The notes under the pieces are model-generated. The model ran no database searches and was not told the origin of the DNA. It saw only the letters and a program-made list of their open reading frames with translations. Both the position numbers and the translations under genes were made by a program. From Harmonia axyridis (lineage: Eukaryota; Arthropoda; Insecta; Coleoptera; Coccinellidae): a stretch of 64,000 bases of DNA. Position 1 is the first letter of the stretch, and each line of letters begins with the position of its first letter. The stretch spans positions 23,066,718 through 23,130,717 of the forward strand of contig NC_059507.1 in the NCBI RefSeq assembly GCF_914767665.1. The letters run 5' to 3'. Positions 36,201 to 51,200 of this stretch are shown piece by piece.

Positions 36201-39200
36201 CTCGAAAACCATTAGAAGTAGGGAAAATGGTAATTTAATATGAATAATATTATCAGCTCGCATATTTTAACCTGAGCTTCATCTGAAAAATTGAAATAAG
36301 TGTTTTATTTGATAAGAGAAAACCCTATGGTTGAATTCAATGTATAACTCCAGGTTTTTCTAGAAATTCCAGAAACCAACATGGAAAACCCGAATCCCGT
36401 TAATTATTTTAAGGTTATTTGATGTCGAATTGCAGAATTTAGGTTAACGTCAGTTTGATCGACGTTATGTTGGCTGACGATCACAGAATTCCTTGAGATT
36501 ACAATGAGTTAACAAAGGTTGTTCTGCATAGGAAAAGTCGATATAATTTTGGTATGAAATTCTGGAATTTTGACATTAGAAAGTGAAAATGTCATGTAAC
36601 AAATGTATGTGAACCTCCCCACGTCCCCACCCTCACACTAGTTTCCTCCAGGTCATATATCTCACCCCCTTGTCAATCCACATTCAGGTTCACCATGTAA
36701 ACGAAACGTTCAATATTCGATTGGTATGTTGACCACATGACGTCAAATTCATGATTGTTAGGTTAAGAATTATGTAGAAGAAAATTTCTAAAATTACTAT
36801 CAAACTAATCATTCCAAAAAATTTCACAAATACATATACTGACACTTAATGAACATGATATTGAATAATCTTTAAAACTATAAAGAAGATATTTACCTCT
36901 CCAGCTGCACTTGAATCCGCAACACAAGAGAATATAACATCGGAATTGAGAACTACTTCACAGGGTGTATCGTACACTGTGACGAGCCTTGATTGATATT
37001 TCTTCTTTATCTCTTCACACTGAAACAAAATTATAGATAATGTTAAACATTTTTATAGAGTGTTTAAAAGAAAATAAAAAAAGAAGCACAAAACGTTGTA
37101 CTTCTTCTCTAAGCATATGATATATAAACAAGAAAAAATCCATAGTTCAAAAGTGAAATGCATGTTTCGGCAACTAGTCAATGTTGCAAATGTTCTGTTG
37201 AACTTTGTTCCGAATAAAACTGAAGAAAAAATCACAAAAAAATGTGCTTGATATAAAATAAGCAGTCATAATCAATTTTAATAACAAACTATTTCAATAC
37301 TGCACAAAAATAGAATATTAAATATCAACATGTAACGTTCATGATTCTTAAAGCATTTTTTTAATGATCTAATTGATTTTCAAATAGTAATTCAGTTCCA
37401 CTTCATCACTGAAAACTTAAGAGTGACGTTCTTATAAAATTGTTTCGACTTTTACGAAAACGACATTTAAAAATAATTTAATACTGAGCTGTCGAATTGA
37501 AATTTCACCTGACGCCGGTCCTGGTTGCAATGTGCTAATGAAACGCAAAGAGGAAACCAAACAATGGTTCAAGATAGTGTCGTGGATAGTGCATATGGAT
37601 GCAATAAGTAGTTTAGTTTCTCAGCAATAATATCGTTTACTAAGAATTCGCTTGTCATATTGGGGACGATAGCTTAAACGATTATAATTATGTTTTTCGG
37701 ACGTATAATCTCAATCATTCACCACTCTTACGTTGTTTTAGAAGGCAGTGACGTTTACGGTTAATGTTCAATGCAAAATTGAATAATTTTTTCTTCATTT
37801 TTTATTTTGTTGAAGATGACAAGAATAAAACATTTAAAATAATATTAGGTTTAATGAGTAATGAGTGAGCCTCTTATTCATTGGATAAAGTGGTTTTATG
37901 GTGTAACACCAACTCCAATAATGTCATCTGTCAATTACCTGTCATTATGACAGCCAAAAAAAACTCTAAATCAAATCCATACTCTTATCCCTTGATATCA
38001 TTACCGGCTTACTTTTACATAAATTTATTATGGAACATTAGCATCATCATGTCATCATCATGTATGTTTCAATTTGAATAGCATCGATGAAAGAATTTCT
38101 TCAATTCTAATATTTTTCTAGTAGTTCGCCAAAACCCATAAACATATCAATCAGGTGATCGACATTCGATTAGCAAATCCTAGAAATCGGATCGCATCAA
38201 CGTAGAAGTTAAATCTGGATACGTCTCAATCTGCCCTTGAATTTTCACGAGAAAATATTTACAGAAATAAATCAAATCTGATGCGAAAATATTTGAGAGA
38301 CTGTCATTTATAATCCGTTCACGAACAACCGTATAGAATTTCCCAAAGCGGCTAACGTGAATCATTTGCATAGAATTTGAACGCTGTCTGAAATATTTAA
38401 CACGCTGTATATATTTTATCTTTTGTGGATCAGGATTTTTTTTTATAAGAATCCCATCAACACATGAACCGATGAGTTTTTACCCAAGATATGGCATATT
38501 GATGATATTGTCATCAAATAAGCTATCTAACGATGCAATAATATACTGGGTGTGTCATTCGAAATAAATAAATAATAAGGAATAATAAGGAGGTAGTAGT
38601 CTGTATCCGGTATAACCGGCATTTGTACAGATAAATGTAGAGCATAAACATCTAATAGACCATCGCGGTGAATCACCCTGTATAAATAGGCTAGGCGATA
38701 ATGCTTATTGATTCACCATATCAAATTTGCAACACTGCATCGGAATGGAATAATTACGTGTAATCGATATGGAGATACGTTAGTAAGAATTAATTAATTT
38801 TATACTTTTACGAGATCGAATTACACCGGAAACGATTTCAAACGGAATCGGAATGATAATTTTTGGTAGATCCAGTCGACATTGAAATTCAACATAGTAA
38901 AACATTAGCAGATATCATTTTGACTTATATTTCTCGTTTTTTTTTCATGAGGCTTTATTTTCATCTCATTAAAAAACGCGCTTCATCGAAAAGGTTATTT
39001 CCAAGGTCATTTATTACCTATTTTAATTTTTATGGTGAAAATATTGACATTTGCAGTAAAACGCAAGAAAACGATACACGCGGCTACTTCCAACTGACAT
39101 CATCATAAGTTCGTCCAATCCAGTTCCTTTCTCATCACGTCATAATTTACATGGGTACAAACGAAAATGTACCTATCTATAATTTGGTATAGATATTCCA

Positions 39201-42200
39201 TTTAAGACTGATCACGTGATAAGCCATTTGTAATTGTATTGTATTGTGTATTGTATTTTTTTCTCCAGAACTTTTTTTAGTTGCTACCTATTTCGAGGAA
39301 AAAAATTAAAAAAACTATCGAAGTTCTCAGGAAAATCCAACTGGTTAGCTGAGATGAATTAATTAACTATTAGTTTTGGTGATTATTTTCCCGATCTGTA
39401 GCAATGATCCATGAAAATTCGATGAAAAATCATCACACAAAAAGTAGGACTACAAAAAACACCCTGTATCTGGAAAACAATGCGTTTGCGTGCCCATATG
39501 TTTATACTGTTCATAGAACTTTTTCCTTAATATTATCAAAGGAATCTCTCATTTTTGTTTCTATCTTCAATTCAGGAACACCCTGTACATGGCTTATTCA
39601 AGTTTCGAGAGCAGTTTTCTACATGATTAATAAAAAACTTTTGGAGATACAAACGACCATGAGAAGAGATTCTCTGGACAATTTTAAGAAAAATCTTCCT
39701 ATAAACATGGGTCGCAAACGTTAAATTTTTGAGATACAGGGTGTTTATTGTAGTCCTAGTTTTGATTGTACGAGTTTATCGAATCATTGCTACAGATCGG
39801 GAAAAAAACCACCAAAACTAATATGGTAATAACAACAAATTAACTGGATTTCTATAAGAATTTGTATTTTCCTGCTATTGGCCTGTAGATTTGCAATAGA
39901 AATTGTCATATAACTCTGAAAACTCTAAATTGGAATATCTATGACAATTTTTCAGTTAATCTTGTGAAGTGCAGATGCTATGAGAAAAAATCAAACACCC
40001 TGTATACTTTGAACAAAAGCGTTTACGGGGTCATATCTATAGGACTTTTTTAAATTATTCAAGGAATGTCACATTTCTGTTTGCAACTCCAATTTAAGAA
40101 AATCCTGTTTCAATTCAATCTATGAAAACGTGAATAAATAATCAATATATTCTTTATACAGTCAAATAGCTCATTGAACAAAATTAATATAATTTTGTAT
40201 GTATACTTCTACTTCATCTTTCTAGACTTTTTTCTGCATCATCATCATCCCAAGTGTTTCAGAAATAGGACGGTTGGAACATACAACAGGTGTTAAATAT
40301 TACCTGAGCGCTATATTCCGACTTCAAAACCTACGGAAACCTTCCTCAAAAGTAGTTGTTCTTGTCCTCAACGTTTTAGTTCGTAATTGACCATATCATT
40401 CACGTTATTGCTGTACATTCTTCACAGAAACGACGAGAAAGTTTAACCTTAGCCTTTTAGTTCAGCGCTCCAATAAAGATAAAACTTAAATACCCTCGTA
40501 TAAGATGAAAAAATCAAGAAACCATTTAATTAATTATATAATTAAGAAACCAGATTTGAAGCTTATGTTCCAGGAATGAAAAATTCTCCTTTTCTACATC
40601 ATAAGTCTACGAAAAATTTAAGTATGAACCCAAATTGCTTTCTTTCAATATGCCTCAACAAAACCCAACAATTCAAAACGACTGTAAAATGGAAAAGAAA
40701 GGATTTTGATTAAAAAGTTATTCGAAAAACTTATCTCAGAAAAATTGAAATCTGTCGCATCGATTTAGAACCACTCTGTATTTCGACAGCAGAAGTGCGT
40801 GTTTGGCCAGCTATGACACAACAAACAATGAAATTGAGTGAATTTAAAATTCATTCAACTTAAAACCAATGTGTAAACAATGAAAATGTGTAGTAATCAT
40901 GTGTCAATTGTACCTATTTATTTTTAGTACAGGACTTTCACAGTTAATCGTATAATAATGATAACAATACCACGCAAAACCACAAAGTTTCCTTCCATAT
41001 GTTACTGAACCCTGAAAACCTTAACCTCAATAGTTGCCCTTTTACGACCGCTACATAATATCACGACCATATTGAAATCCGTCATCAATATTCCATCAAT
41101 TGTAACTAATTGATCTGGAATCTAGACAGATAACGACTAGCGATAAGCAAGAACCTCTGACATCAAACTCTCGAAAAAAAGGTCACCGTACCAGATCGCT
41201 CGTACGACTTTCCTCCGATCGACGCGTCATCGAAGAAAGGTCAACCTTGCCCATTTTCCGCGAAATTACAATTGGCGAAACTCTCTCCCTCCGACCTAGA
41301 CCCTTCCCAACAAAGGGCAACGCCGCTGTCGCAACAGCGGAAAAAACTCGCGGGACCCGCGCCATTTTCGCTCAGACGCAGGCGGATCGTCGGAGCGTTG
41401 TTGCCAAGCCGCCTCACCTCGTTCGTTCCGAGATGGTTCGACCCGTTGGCGATACAGCGACTCCCCTCTATGCAGCAATAATAATGGCGTCAGGGACCGT
41501 AGAACGTTGCCAGCTCACCCAACCGAGCAGCTGAAAGACGGCATACGGTCGAAATCGAAAAACAGGACGTCTTGCTTCTGTCAGTTTTCTTCCCAGTCGG
41601 CGTTCTGTTAGTTGTAGTGCACATCGCAGTGGTCCCGTTCAGTACGTTTTCACGTGTGTGAACGGCACAGTGTATTTTTTTCCGGAAGCAATTTCACATC
41701 TGGATACAACGATCATCTTGCGCGTTTACACCGTTATTTTTTGGGATTATTTACACACGTTCGAAAATGGTATGTATGCATCAGTGTGAATTATTACGAA
41801 CGATGACAGCGAGAGTGGTCTTTGTGTTCACCCATAGAGGCATTTCGTAACGTTCTGTGAGCTTTCCGACAAACAAAAAACCCGGAGAAAGCAATTTGCA
41901 TTTCGTAACATGCTCCAGTTTACCTCGAGCGATAGGTGTAATTTAATTACATTGTTGACACCTTGCTTAAACCATGACTTCGAGTTTATTGTCTATCAAC
42001 ACGGGATTTGGGCGATTGAAGTTGATATTTTGAACACCTGACTCCCTTGTGAACCGAAACTTTTCGAAGAATATTCTAATTTAATCTGTTTTCTTGAATC
42101 AGCAGTAAAGTTTTGACGAAGGCTATCAATAATTCGTGGTTTTTTCGTTTTTACCAGTAATTAAAATAAAACATCGTAGCTGAAACAGTCTCTTACTAAT

Positions 42201-45200
42201 TATTTTGGGATTGTCGCAAATATTTTGGCAATTCTGTCTGGAATGTGTTCAGGATCATAACCCCAACAGAAAAGTATTTATAATATGGCACAGGTACGTT
42301 ACAAATGCCCACAAATTCATGATAGGTACATTATTACAGTGTACAATCGCAGAAAGCAGAGAGGTCACAACGATAAGGCCAGAGTCGAAGCTATTTGAGG
42401 AGTTAGAATATTTCGTTGAATTGTTATTGTTCTGATAAGGATATACTTCAATTGAACTGTAACATGATCTTCATGAATTGAAGTTTTTAATCGCACGTAC
42501 ACAGAAGTTTATAAATACAAGTACATTCTTCGAATGGGCCTATTAACGTATCTAATTATATCCAAAATGGTGAGAAATGACTCTCACTGCGTGTTCAAAC
42601 TTAATTTCTCCGAGTCGAACACAATTAAAAGTTACGAACTTGGTATAGAATTGGAAATCCATATCGAAGGACCAATAAATTTCAGAATTGTTTGGGTCAC
42701 ATTGTTCTTTATAGACAAAGAGGTTGTTCAATTTCCTTCTCGATTACCAGACGTCGTTTAGGCGCTATTTAACGAAAATAATTTTTTTTGAAGGCTGAAG
42801 AATGCTTTCACGTATATTTCAGTTCGATCCGGTAAAAAGATTGATTGCAGAGCGCAATTAAATTGGCTAAATTAAATTTCCATGATTGTTGCGAAAGGAT
42901 ACTTCGTTACTTTTACTCCAATTAGGTAATTCGCTCTTCAAACTTTGTTCATGTAACGATTCATACTTTTAAGTTTGAAAAGAAGAGGGGCAGCTAATAT
43001 TTCAATTTTTTGCTGAATAGTTTTGTAATTGTTTTTTCGCAGAAATCCTGCGCCTGCAAAATTTAATAACCGACGTTAAACTTTTAAGGATTGATGTTTT
43101 TCCCGAATGGGTTATCGCATTAGATAACCCAAAAATCGGGATAGAACCCAATCTGTTAACCACGATTAGCACTTAAGAAAAGTATATCGGATTGAAAATG
43201 GGATTTAGAGGACACTGTCGTGTGTTCAAGCTGTGTTTTATCGATTCTAGGTTAGAGGCAGAAAAGCGTGGAAAAGTTATTTTGATGGGATCCCTGGAAA
43301 TAGCCGTGGAGCAATTTAGACCGAACACGGAAAGTTGACGCACGAAGATAAAACAAGAAGATTGAGTAGTTCTGCCACTTTTTATTTGTTCGCAATTCGG
43401 TCACTGAAGGTCTGATGAGTATCAGACGGTAGAAATGTAGTGAAAATGTTGATTATTTTTGATATTTCAGTATTTGAGGTGAATTCGAGGGTGAATTAAT
43501 GTCGAAAGAGATTACAGTAAATAAAAAACACGTTTATATTGTCAATTTGTAGTAATTTCAGGATTATTTTCGAAACACTAAATTGAAAAAAAATCATACT
43601 GTTCTCATGAAATTTTTAGAAGAAAGATCAATAAAACTAAGGATATTACAGACACCTGACCGGAAAGGAGTTAGCAAAATTAATAATTATAATGTAACAC
43701 AATGAACAGCAAATGATGGCAATGAATAAAACCTTCTGAATTTCTCATAAAAGTTTATCATATCATCTCAGCTTGTAAAAAAAGTGAAAAATCATCCAGA
43801 ACGAAAATGTCCGAAATATTAATCAATTGTATTAATGCATTTCAAATTTCTTGATCAACTGATTTTAAATCTTAATATGCATTCTTAACTAGGTTGATTA
43901 TACTGACAAATCTAGAAACTAGAGAAAATATTAACTCACAGTAGACGACAATCTTGATTTTTTTTATAGAATATTTTGTTTATAGAAATTTGAGAATCGA
44001 TGTCAAGTTGTAGACGTCAATTTGTCAGACATTACAAGGGATTATAAAGATGGTTTATAAAGATTGTTAAGCATTCGAAAGAAAATAAAAATTATAATTT
44101 TTATATGAAATTCTAGGATTCCAAAGTGGCATGCCTCAGAATATAAGCTTCCAACTGAAAATATTCATGTAAATTTGTACAAAAATGAAAATTATTTATG
44201 ATAGTCCGTTGGCATCAAATTGTGGTGATTACATGCTTTTCATATTTTTTAAGTCAATGGTATGAACAAAACGAAAGCCGAAAGCTAGAACAACGCCTGC
44301 TGGGTTCTTATTTATTTTAAGGAAAGTTATGAGTGGTATTTTACCTTTGACCTTTATAGTGATTTTTGGATTCTTCAGATTTAAACCGGTTTTCAAGTAT
44401 CAGCTATTTTCATCCGATCTCTTGTATATCTAGTGAAAAATAGTAGGCTTAAAGCGGTAATTTCAATTTTGACGAAAAGTCTACCGGAGCCATATCAGGA
44501 GAATAACGTGGTCGATAAAATACGACGAGTTTTCAAGATCCTTGCAGTGCAAATGGACTGATCAAACGTAAACAACAGGAAATGACAAATTCCCTTTACT
44601 TTTTCAACAGAGAAAGCTGGCTAGCCCGTTCTCTACAAATACAATTATAGTTATGCTCAGAGTAATACGCGTCCATTTCGATCGGAGACCATTTCAATTA
44701 TGATGCACACGACACCGACCACGATCATTTCATCAGAAATTAATGAATACCATCTTCATTAATTATCAACATTCTTGCATCTTGGCACTTTGGGATAGAG
44801 GACTGTTTAGAGGTCCTCAGAGCGGAATTAGAATTTGTAACCAGGTGTAAGATAACATGCACCAGTCCTCTCGGATTAAACCGGTGTGTATAGCGGAGCG
44901 TTGAATCTTATGCAAATGTTAGATACGCATATTGCCGACTAAACAAACTCCCAACATCGGTATCATCCTGTTTCAGGTCTGGATATAAAGCGGTCTGTTG
45001 GGTTCATTATCGATCAACGAACATATTACTCGGTTTTAAGAGGTCTGTCAGTAATATTTTCCTTCCATTTCATTTGTTCCCACGAGAATAATTATAGGTT
45101 TTTAAATGGGTCTATTTATAGGAGTTACTTTTCTTGCTTGTATATCTAATTACGAATACACGGATAAATGTATTAGCGTTTCGCATGTTTTGTTCGAACG

Positions 45201-48200
45201 AAAGAGAATACGAGAAATCTCTTTCAGTTTTTTTTTGTGGAGCTACATATTCGATTCCACAAAGACTTATTTCTCACAAAACTCGCCAATCGACATAATC
45301 AATTCTGTTTATAAGTAAAACATGAGAGATAATTAAAACCACAAACAACAGTAACAATAAACCACACGAAATATATACTGCATTCAAAAATATTGCTACA
45401 ATAACAATACGAAATTCTCAAATTAAATGAAACTGTTTCGACTCATTATTTTTCCCCAAAACTGAAAAATACACCATGAAATCTCAATCGAAACACCATA
45501 CCGAAAAGTCTTAAAATATTAAGGTTATGGCAGAAGAGTAGGTCAAAATTTAATACATTTTTCAAACATCTGTGTTCCCTAGGCCATAGACATATAATAA
45601 ATAGGCCCATGAACTGGAGCATAGATACGAGTCTTGTCACCATGACAGACAGCAAATAACCCTAAAAACGCTCCGTCTTTTCTAAAAATTAGACGTGAAA
45701 GCACGAAGATCGTCGGTATCGACCGAAAGCGATCCATTAGATTTGGAATGAATATCGTCGAGAAAGTCAAATTCGGCCAAGTAATTAACGTCAGATCATT
45801 ACCGTACCGAAACCTTTTTTTTCTCTTGTTTCAGCCCTCCCCGATATAAGCAACCGGAAAATGTCGCTAGTGAGATGGAAACCACTCGCCGATTGAACCA
45901 CTTCTCAGCGCTTCCCCTATGGATACTCTTCGTCTACCTACTAAGCTGCGCGGATGCAGACTCTCAATTATACAGCGACCTGGACGACGCCCCCAAATGT
46001 TACGTCAAAGACCGTTACCTCCTAAGATGCTCCGACGGCGTCACCGTCGACCTGACCGTTCCCGACATCGTCAACAGGGTGGAACTGTCCAACGTCACCT
46101 TTTTGGACGGTTCCAAGCTTGACGCCTCCCACCTTAGGAGCCTGAAATGGAGGCTAAGCGGGCTCAAAGACGTACGCGAAACCGTCACAAATTCCAGCAG
46201 TCTCCTACATCTAGACATCTCACAAAACGACCTGGTAAAGCTGGTCGACTTCCACTTCGAAAGGTTCCCAAAGTTGACTGTGATGAACCTCTCAAACAAC
46301 CACATCGACGACGTCCAAAGAACAACCTTCCAGGGATTGGATCTCAAAGAGCTATACCTCTCCCACAACTCCCTAGTTGCCATACCCTTCCAAGTGTTCC
46401 ATCCTATGCATAACCTCAAGATACTGGATCTGTCGTACAACAGAATCGTCAAGATATTGGATCATTTCTTCAAGTACAATCGGTACGTGGAGATCTTACT
46501 CCTGAACAATAACAAGTTGGCGAATTTCACTTCCAACGCCTTGGCCGACTTGCAGAGCCTACACTGTCTCGACATATCTCACAATTCCATCCAGTACTTC
46601 TCCAAAGGCATTTTCGATTCCTTAATAAACCTGGAGTTTTTGAACGTTGCTCACAACCCAATCGTCAATATTCCTAGCGGCACCTTCAGGGGTCTCCGTA
46701 GACTGAAGTCGCTGGATCTCAGCGGTACCCAAATCAGCAACTTCCCCTTCGGACTGCTCCACTTCAGCCCCGAACTGCAGAGCCTGACAGTCGACGAAAC
46801 CAACATCGAAGAGTTCCACAACAGCGAACTGCTGGGCGTGCCGAGGCTACGAAAACTGAACGTCAGACGTAACAAGAAGCTCAAGAAGATCGAGAGTTAC
46901 ATCTTCTCGGACACCCCGCTCATCGAAGAACTGGATATAAGCGGGAACGGACTAACGTTCTTGCACGAGTCCATCGCCAATCTCACGCACCTAAAGTACC
47001 TGAACATATCGAACAATCCTTGGGCGTGCGACTGCCGTATGTTTTGGTTCGCGCCCTGGGTCGAGAGTAAGAAGAAGTCTAACTTAACCCTGTCCGATCT
47101 AAGCTGCGGTCCTTACGCTTATCCTAACGACATGATTCCCACTCTCCAACATCTAAACTGTACCGCTCCATACATGACCTTCAAGACGCCCACCATGCAG
47201 TACCGGCTCCGATCCAACGCCCTACTCGAGTGCAAATACTCCGCCAATCCTCCTCCTTCCATTACGTGGATCACTCCCACCCGAGAAGTGTTCCATTGGA
47301 ACCCCGATCCTGCCATACCTGATGTTTTCGAAAAACACCCTCACGCCCACGATAAGCTGATGGTGCCCATGAGGGTGATACCGCCCAGGATACAGGTCCT
47401 GGACAACGGCACCTTACTCATCAAGAACGTCACCAGGAGCGACTGCGGGAGGTACATTTGCTACGCCAGCAACCCCATTGCCAACACCACAGACAACGTG
47501 CTGCTACATATCGATCCGGCCGACTGGAACTATGTGAGAATCATCAGTTTGCTTGTGGGCGCGCAGTGTGCATCTGCATTTTTGGCTCTCACCCTCATCA
47601 TTCAGTTCCTACGCTACTTGATCAGAAGGTATGACTCATCAGAAGAAAGTTAACAGTAGTGATAACATACATTTTTTAAAAACATGTTCACAATAAATTT
47701 AATAACCACTGACGCCAGTAACGCTTGCTTTATTGGATACGTAGAAATTTTTACTAATTTTAGGCTTAGCTTTTCAAAATGTTCACGATAATTTCAATAA
47801 TTGTCGTCTTAAGTATTGTTTGATGTATATTCTAAATAAATCAATTCACGGAGATTTGAATTAGAGCTGTCTGTTTTGCTGTATAGGTTCGGCCTGTTCA
47901 ACAACTTCTGCAGCTTCTACAAACGGGACAGAGTGTCGCCGAGGGCTAAGCAGATTTACGCCATGCTGGAAAACATCGAACAGTACAAGTCGCAACAACT
48001 CGAGAGACTCAGGGACAACTACGCCCAGCAGGTGTCTAGGATCAGGGAAAACTGCAACCAGCAGATGGAGTGGATACAGAACAGCTATCATTCGCAGACT
48101 AAGCACCTCAAAGACTTCAGGGATATCAGTTCTGCCCACATTACTACGCTAAGGGGACAGTACCAAGACCAGGTGAGATTTCGAAAGTGATTTCTTAATA

Positions 48201-51200
48201 CCATTCACGTATTGATTCAGTTAGAACTGTTTAATAACTTTGGCGTTAAATTTTGTGCAAGTTAATTCATTCTTAAACGGTGATAAGATAGTCTTAATCT
48301 GGAAGCTAAAATACATATCCAATTCAAATTTCAACCACTAGATCCAACAAGTAATTGAACAAATATTTTAAGAAATGATGCGTTTTTGAACTTCTAGGTT
48401 CACCATAATTCAGTATCTAAAAATTTGTCCTTCCTGTAGGTCAAAAAGGTCAGGGACTACTCGACCAGCCAGCTGAACTGGGTGAGGGAGAACTACGTGT
48501 TCCAGAGAAATAAGATCCGCAAATTCTCCTCCCACAAGGTGCTTCAAATCAGGGAAACCTACAAGTACCAGCAGCAGACCCTTAACAAGGTCATAGAGAA
48601 CCTACCCAGTCTTTACTTCGAGAACTGCAGGGCGGGGCCTTGCGGTCGCGCTGAATCCTTGGTGCTGGACAACAATGAAGTGGAGAGTCTGGATTCTTAC
48701 ATCAAGGCCAAGATCGAGAAACTGGCGCAGCTAGAAGACATAAACACCGAGCTGAACCAGAGCAGGTTGTCGCTCTACTACACCCCGACGGAGAGGTCCC
48801 TGGCCTCCAAGACTACCTCGCCAGTTTCGCCGCCACCCGGTATACACATCAATTACATCCAGGACAGGCCGGATCCGCTGTACCTGGAGCAGCCGTGTTC
48901 TTCCAGATCGGTCCTGATGCAGGACCTCGAGTTCTCAATGATGAACAGCCAGGGGCAGAAGCATCAGCAGGACGACTTCCTGAAGGAGGATGTGAAATTG
49001 CCGGAGGTGAAGTTGCCGAAGGTCGAGAGTCACGCGACAAGGACGAGGAACGCGAAGGTGAGGTTCTTCACGGAGGTAATGGAACCCGCGGAGAACGTGG
49101 ACTCGTCCGAGTCCTCTGCACCGCCTCCGTACAAGGACAACGACACAGATTTGGATGAGGACTCTGCGAGACTCGAGACGGTGCTGTAGTATGTTTCGCC
49201 GTTTAGTGAAGCTGTGATATGAGGTATTTATTGACCGTCGCAGTGTAGAATCCGCGAGCGCTCTCTAGTGCCAAGCAAATTAGTTCGTTTCTGTGACCAC
49301 AAGATGGGGGCGCCGGCTAGCCGTAACGGTGACTCCCTAGTCAATCGAGATCGAAGACTGATGCGCAGTTCGAGTCGTGTTTTTTTCTCTCCAGACACGC
49401 TGCTTCCAAGAAGACGCAACTAAAGCTTCTTGTTGTAACTCTTTAGGCTAATTGACACACATACACACAACCCGTTTCTAGAGAAGTTTGTAAATAATCG
49501 GTAGTTCATTTAGTTTCGATCTGGTGTTTCGAATCCTCGTGAATATTCCTTAATTTTATTTCAATTTTTTTTTAAATCGTGTGTTGCGGTATTGTCTACA
49601 CTGGTATTTAGGGACTTAAGCGGGTACCAAATAAGAATAAACACTATTTTTCAATAAAGATGATATAACTTTTAGAATTTTGTGTGTATACTTGGTTTTC
49701 ACTCCGTATATAAAAAAGCTATTGATGAAATGGCGATAGCAGAGTAGCTGCTGGTTTTTCCATTGTAACGGCACTCTTTCCAAGATCTTTCGGAATTTCC
49801 GTTTCCTTTTTTATAAGTTGTATAATTAGGGATATAATAATGATGAATTTAGACTGTTATATTTTCTGAATATTATTCTTATCCAATAAAACGTTGAATG
49901 GTTTTTTTATTTTATTATTGATCTTCTTCCTTATTTATTTCTTATGTGCTGTGATCTGCTTGACCACAAACCGATTTCATGAAAATATTTAACCTAATTC
50001 CTTCCATAAATAAATAATGAATGTTCAAATAATTATCATTCTTATCAAGAATTAGAGAGGAATTAGAATTTTATGAATATTTGGTTTCATTATTATGTGT
50101 CATATTACTGTAAACCGAGATTGAGTTATATCATTGGAAATACATGGGTACCTAAGATTTTTAAGCAAGCCACTTTCGTATGAAATATTTGATGCTCTTG
50201 AAATTAGATTAAGAATACCTTATCGAGCGCAAGAGAGATAATGGGATATTTCCCTATAATCTAATTTTCATAATATTCTCATCCTATTGAGCATTACATT
50301 TTTCAAGTTCATAGTGGTCTTACTGAATCTGCTCAAGTTGAAATAACGCCCTTATCCTCGGAAGGTTTACATACGTTTGATGACGATGTTTCAATCCTCG
50401 AGAACAAGTTTATTGGGCGATAATTCTTACTGAATAATTAGGAACTTAATTTTTAATGGTTGAGATCGCTATTAAAGGAGATTTATGACTTTCATCACAA
50501 AATCTGCTTAAAACTTAATAAAATTTGATACCAATATATGTCGAACAAATTTTCAAAACGATTAAAAAAATCTCAAAATCTTCCTACATCGCCAACAAAT
50601 CAAGTTCACTAACGCAACCTGCAACTTTTTGTTTCTGTAGATTCCATGGATAAGAGTATACACTTTAGCTTTAGTGCTCATCCTGTTGGCGTAGAGAGAA
50701 AAGATAAATTGATTTTTAGTAATTGAAAAAAGTAATCAAAGTTCCAAAAGTAAATTTTGTTGACGATATCTTCAACTAAGAAAATTATGCTCAATAACAG
50801 CAGATTGAAAAACTTCCTGATATTAGTGAAAGTATAGACCTGAAATAAAATTAACTTCTGTTGCATGACTGGCTTGTATCATATCTCCTAATTGTATTGG
50901 AAATGTCAATAATATAACAGTGTCATACAAACGATGCAAACTAATTTCTTCAAACACAAGTATATCAAAACCCAATTTGAGCAACCAACGAATTTCGAAA
51001 ATTACTCTGAATGCTTCATTAATGTCCCATCAAAATAGTTCAAATTTATTTTTTCCAACGACTGAAGACTATCGTTAAAATCTGAAATTTCAATTGAAAT
51101 ATTATGCATACTTTGTGTAGTTGTTTGTTATTACTAGAGATTTATTCAATCATAACTGTTAATATACGCAGCCAAGAATAAATATTTCGAAAGTAGATAG

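Larger units (their letters stand above)
37020..41179. other. Ndf intron 8, distal part
   Basis: Intron DNA between Ndf exon 9 and the promoter of the nested gene. It contains the dispersed repeat at 38447-38685 and the palindrome at 39368-39822. A TC-rich or CACCCTGTAT-type trace is seen near 39999. I see no further exon. Confidence 0.5.

Noticed and set aside
41247..41534. Arg/Pro-rich frames on both strands in the CpG island
   Set aside because: They overlap in several frames as expected of GC-rich DNA and match no family; the region fits a promoter better.
46015..46452. 145-residue minus-strand frame
   Set aside because: Shadow of the LRR-coding exon on the opposite strand.
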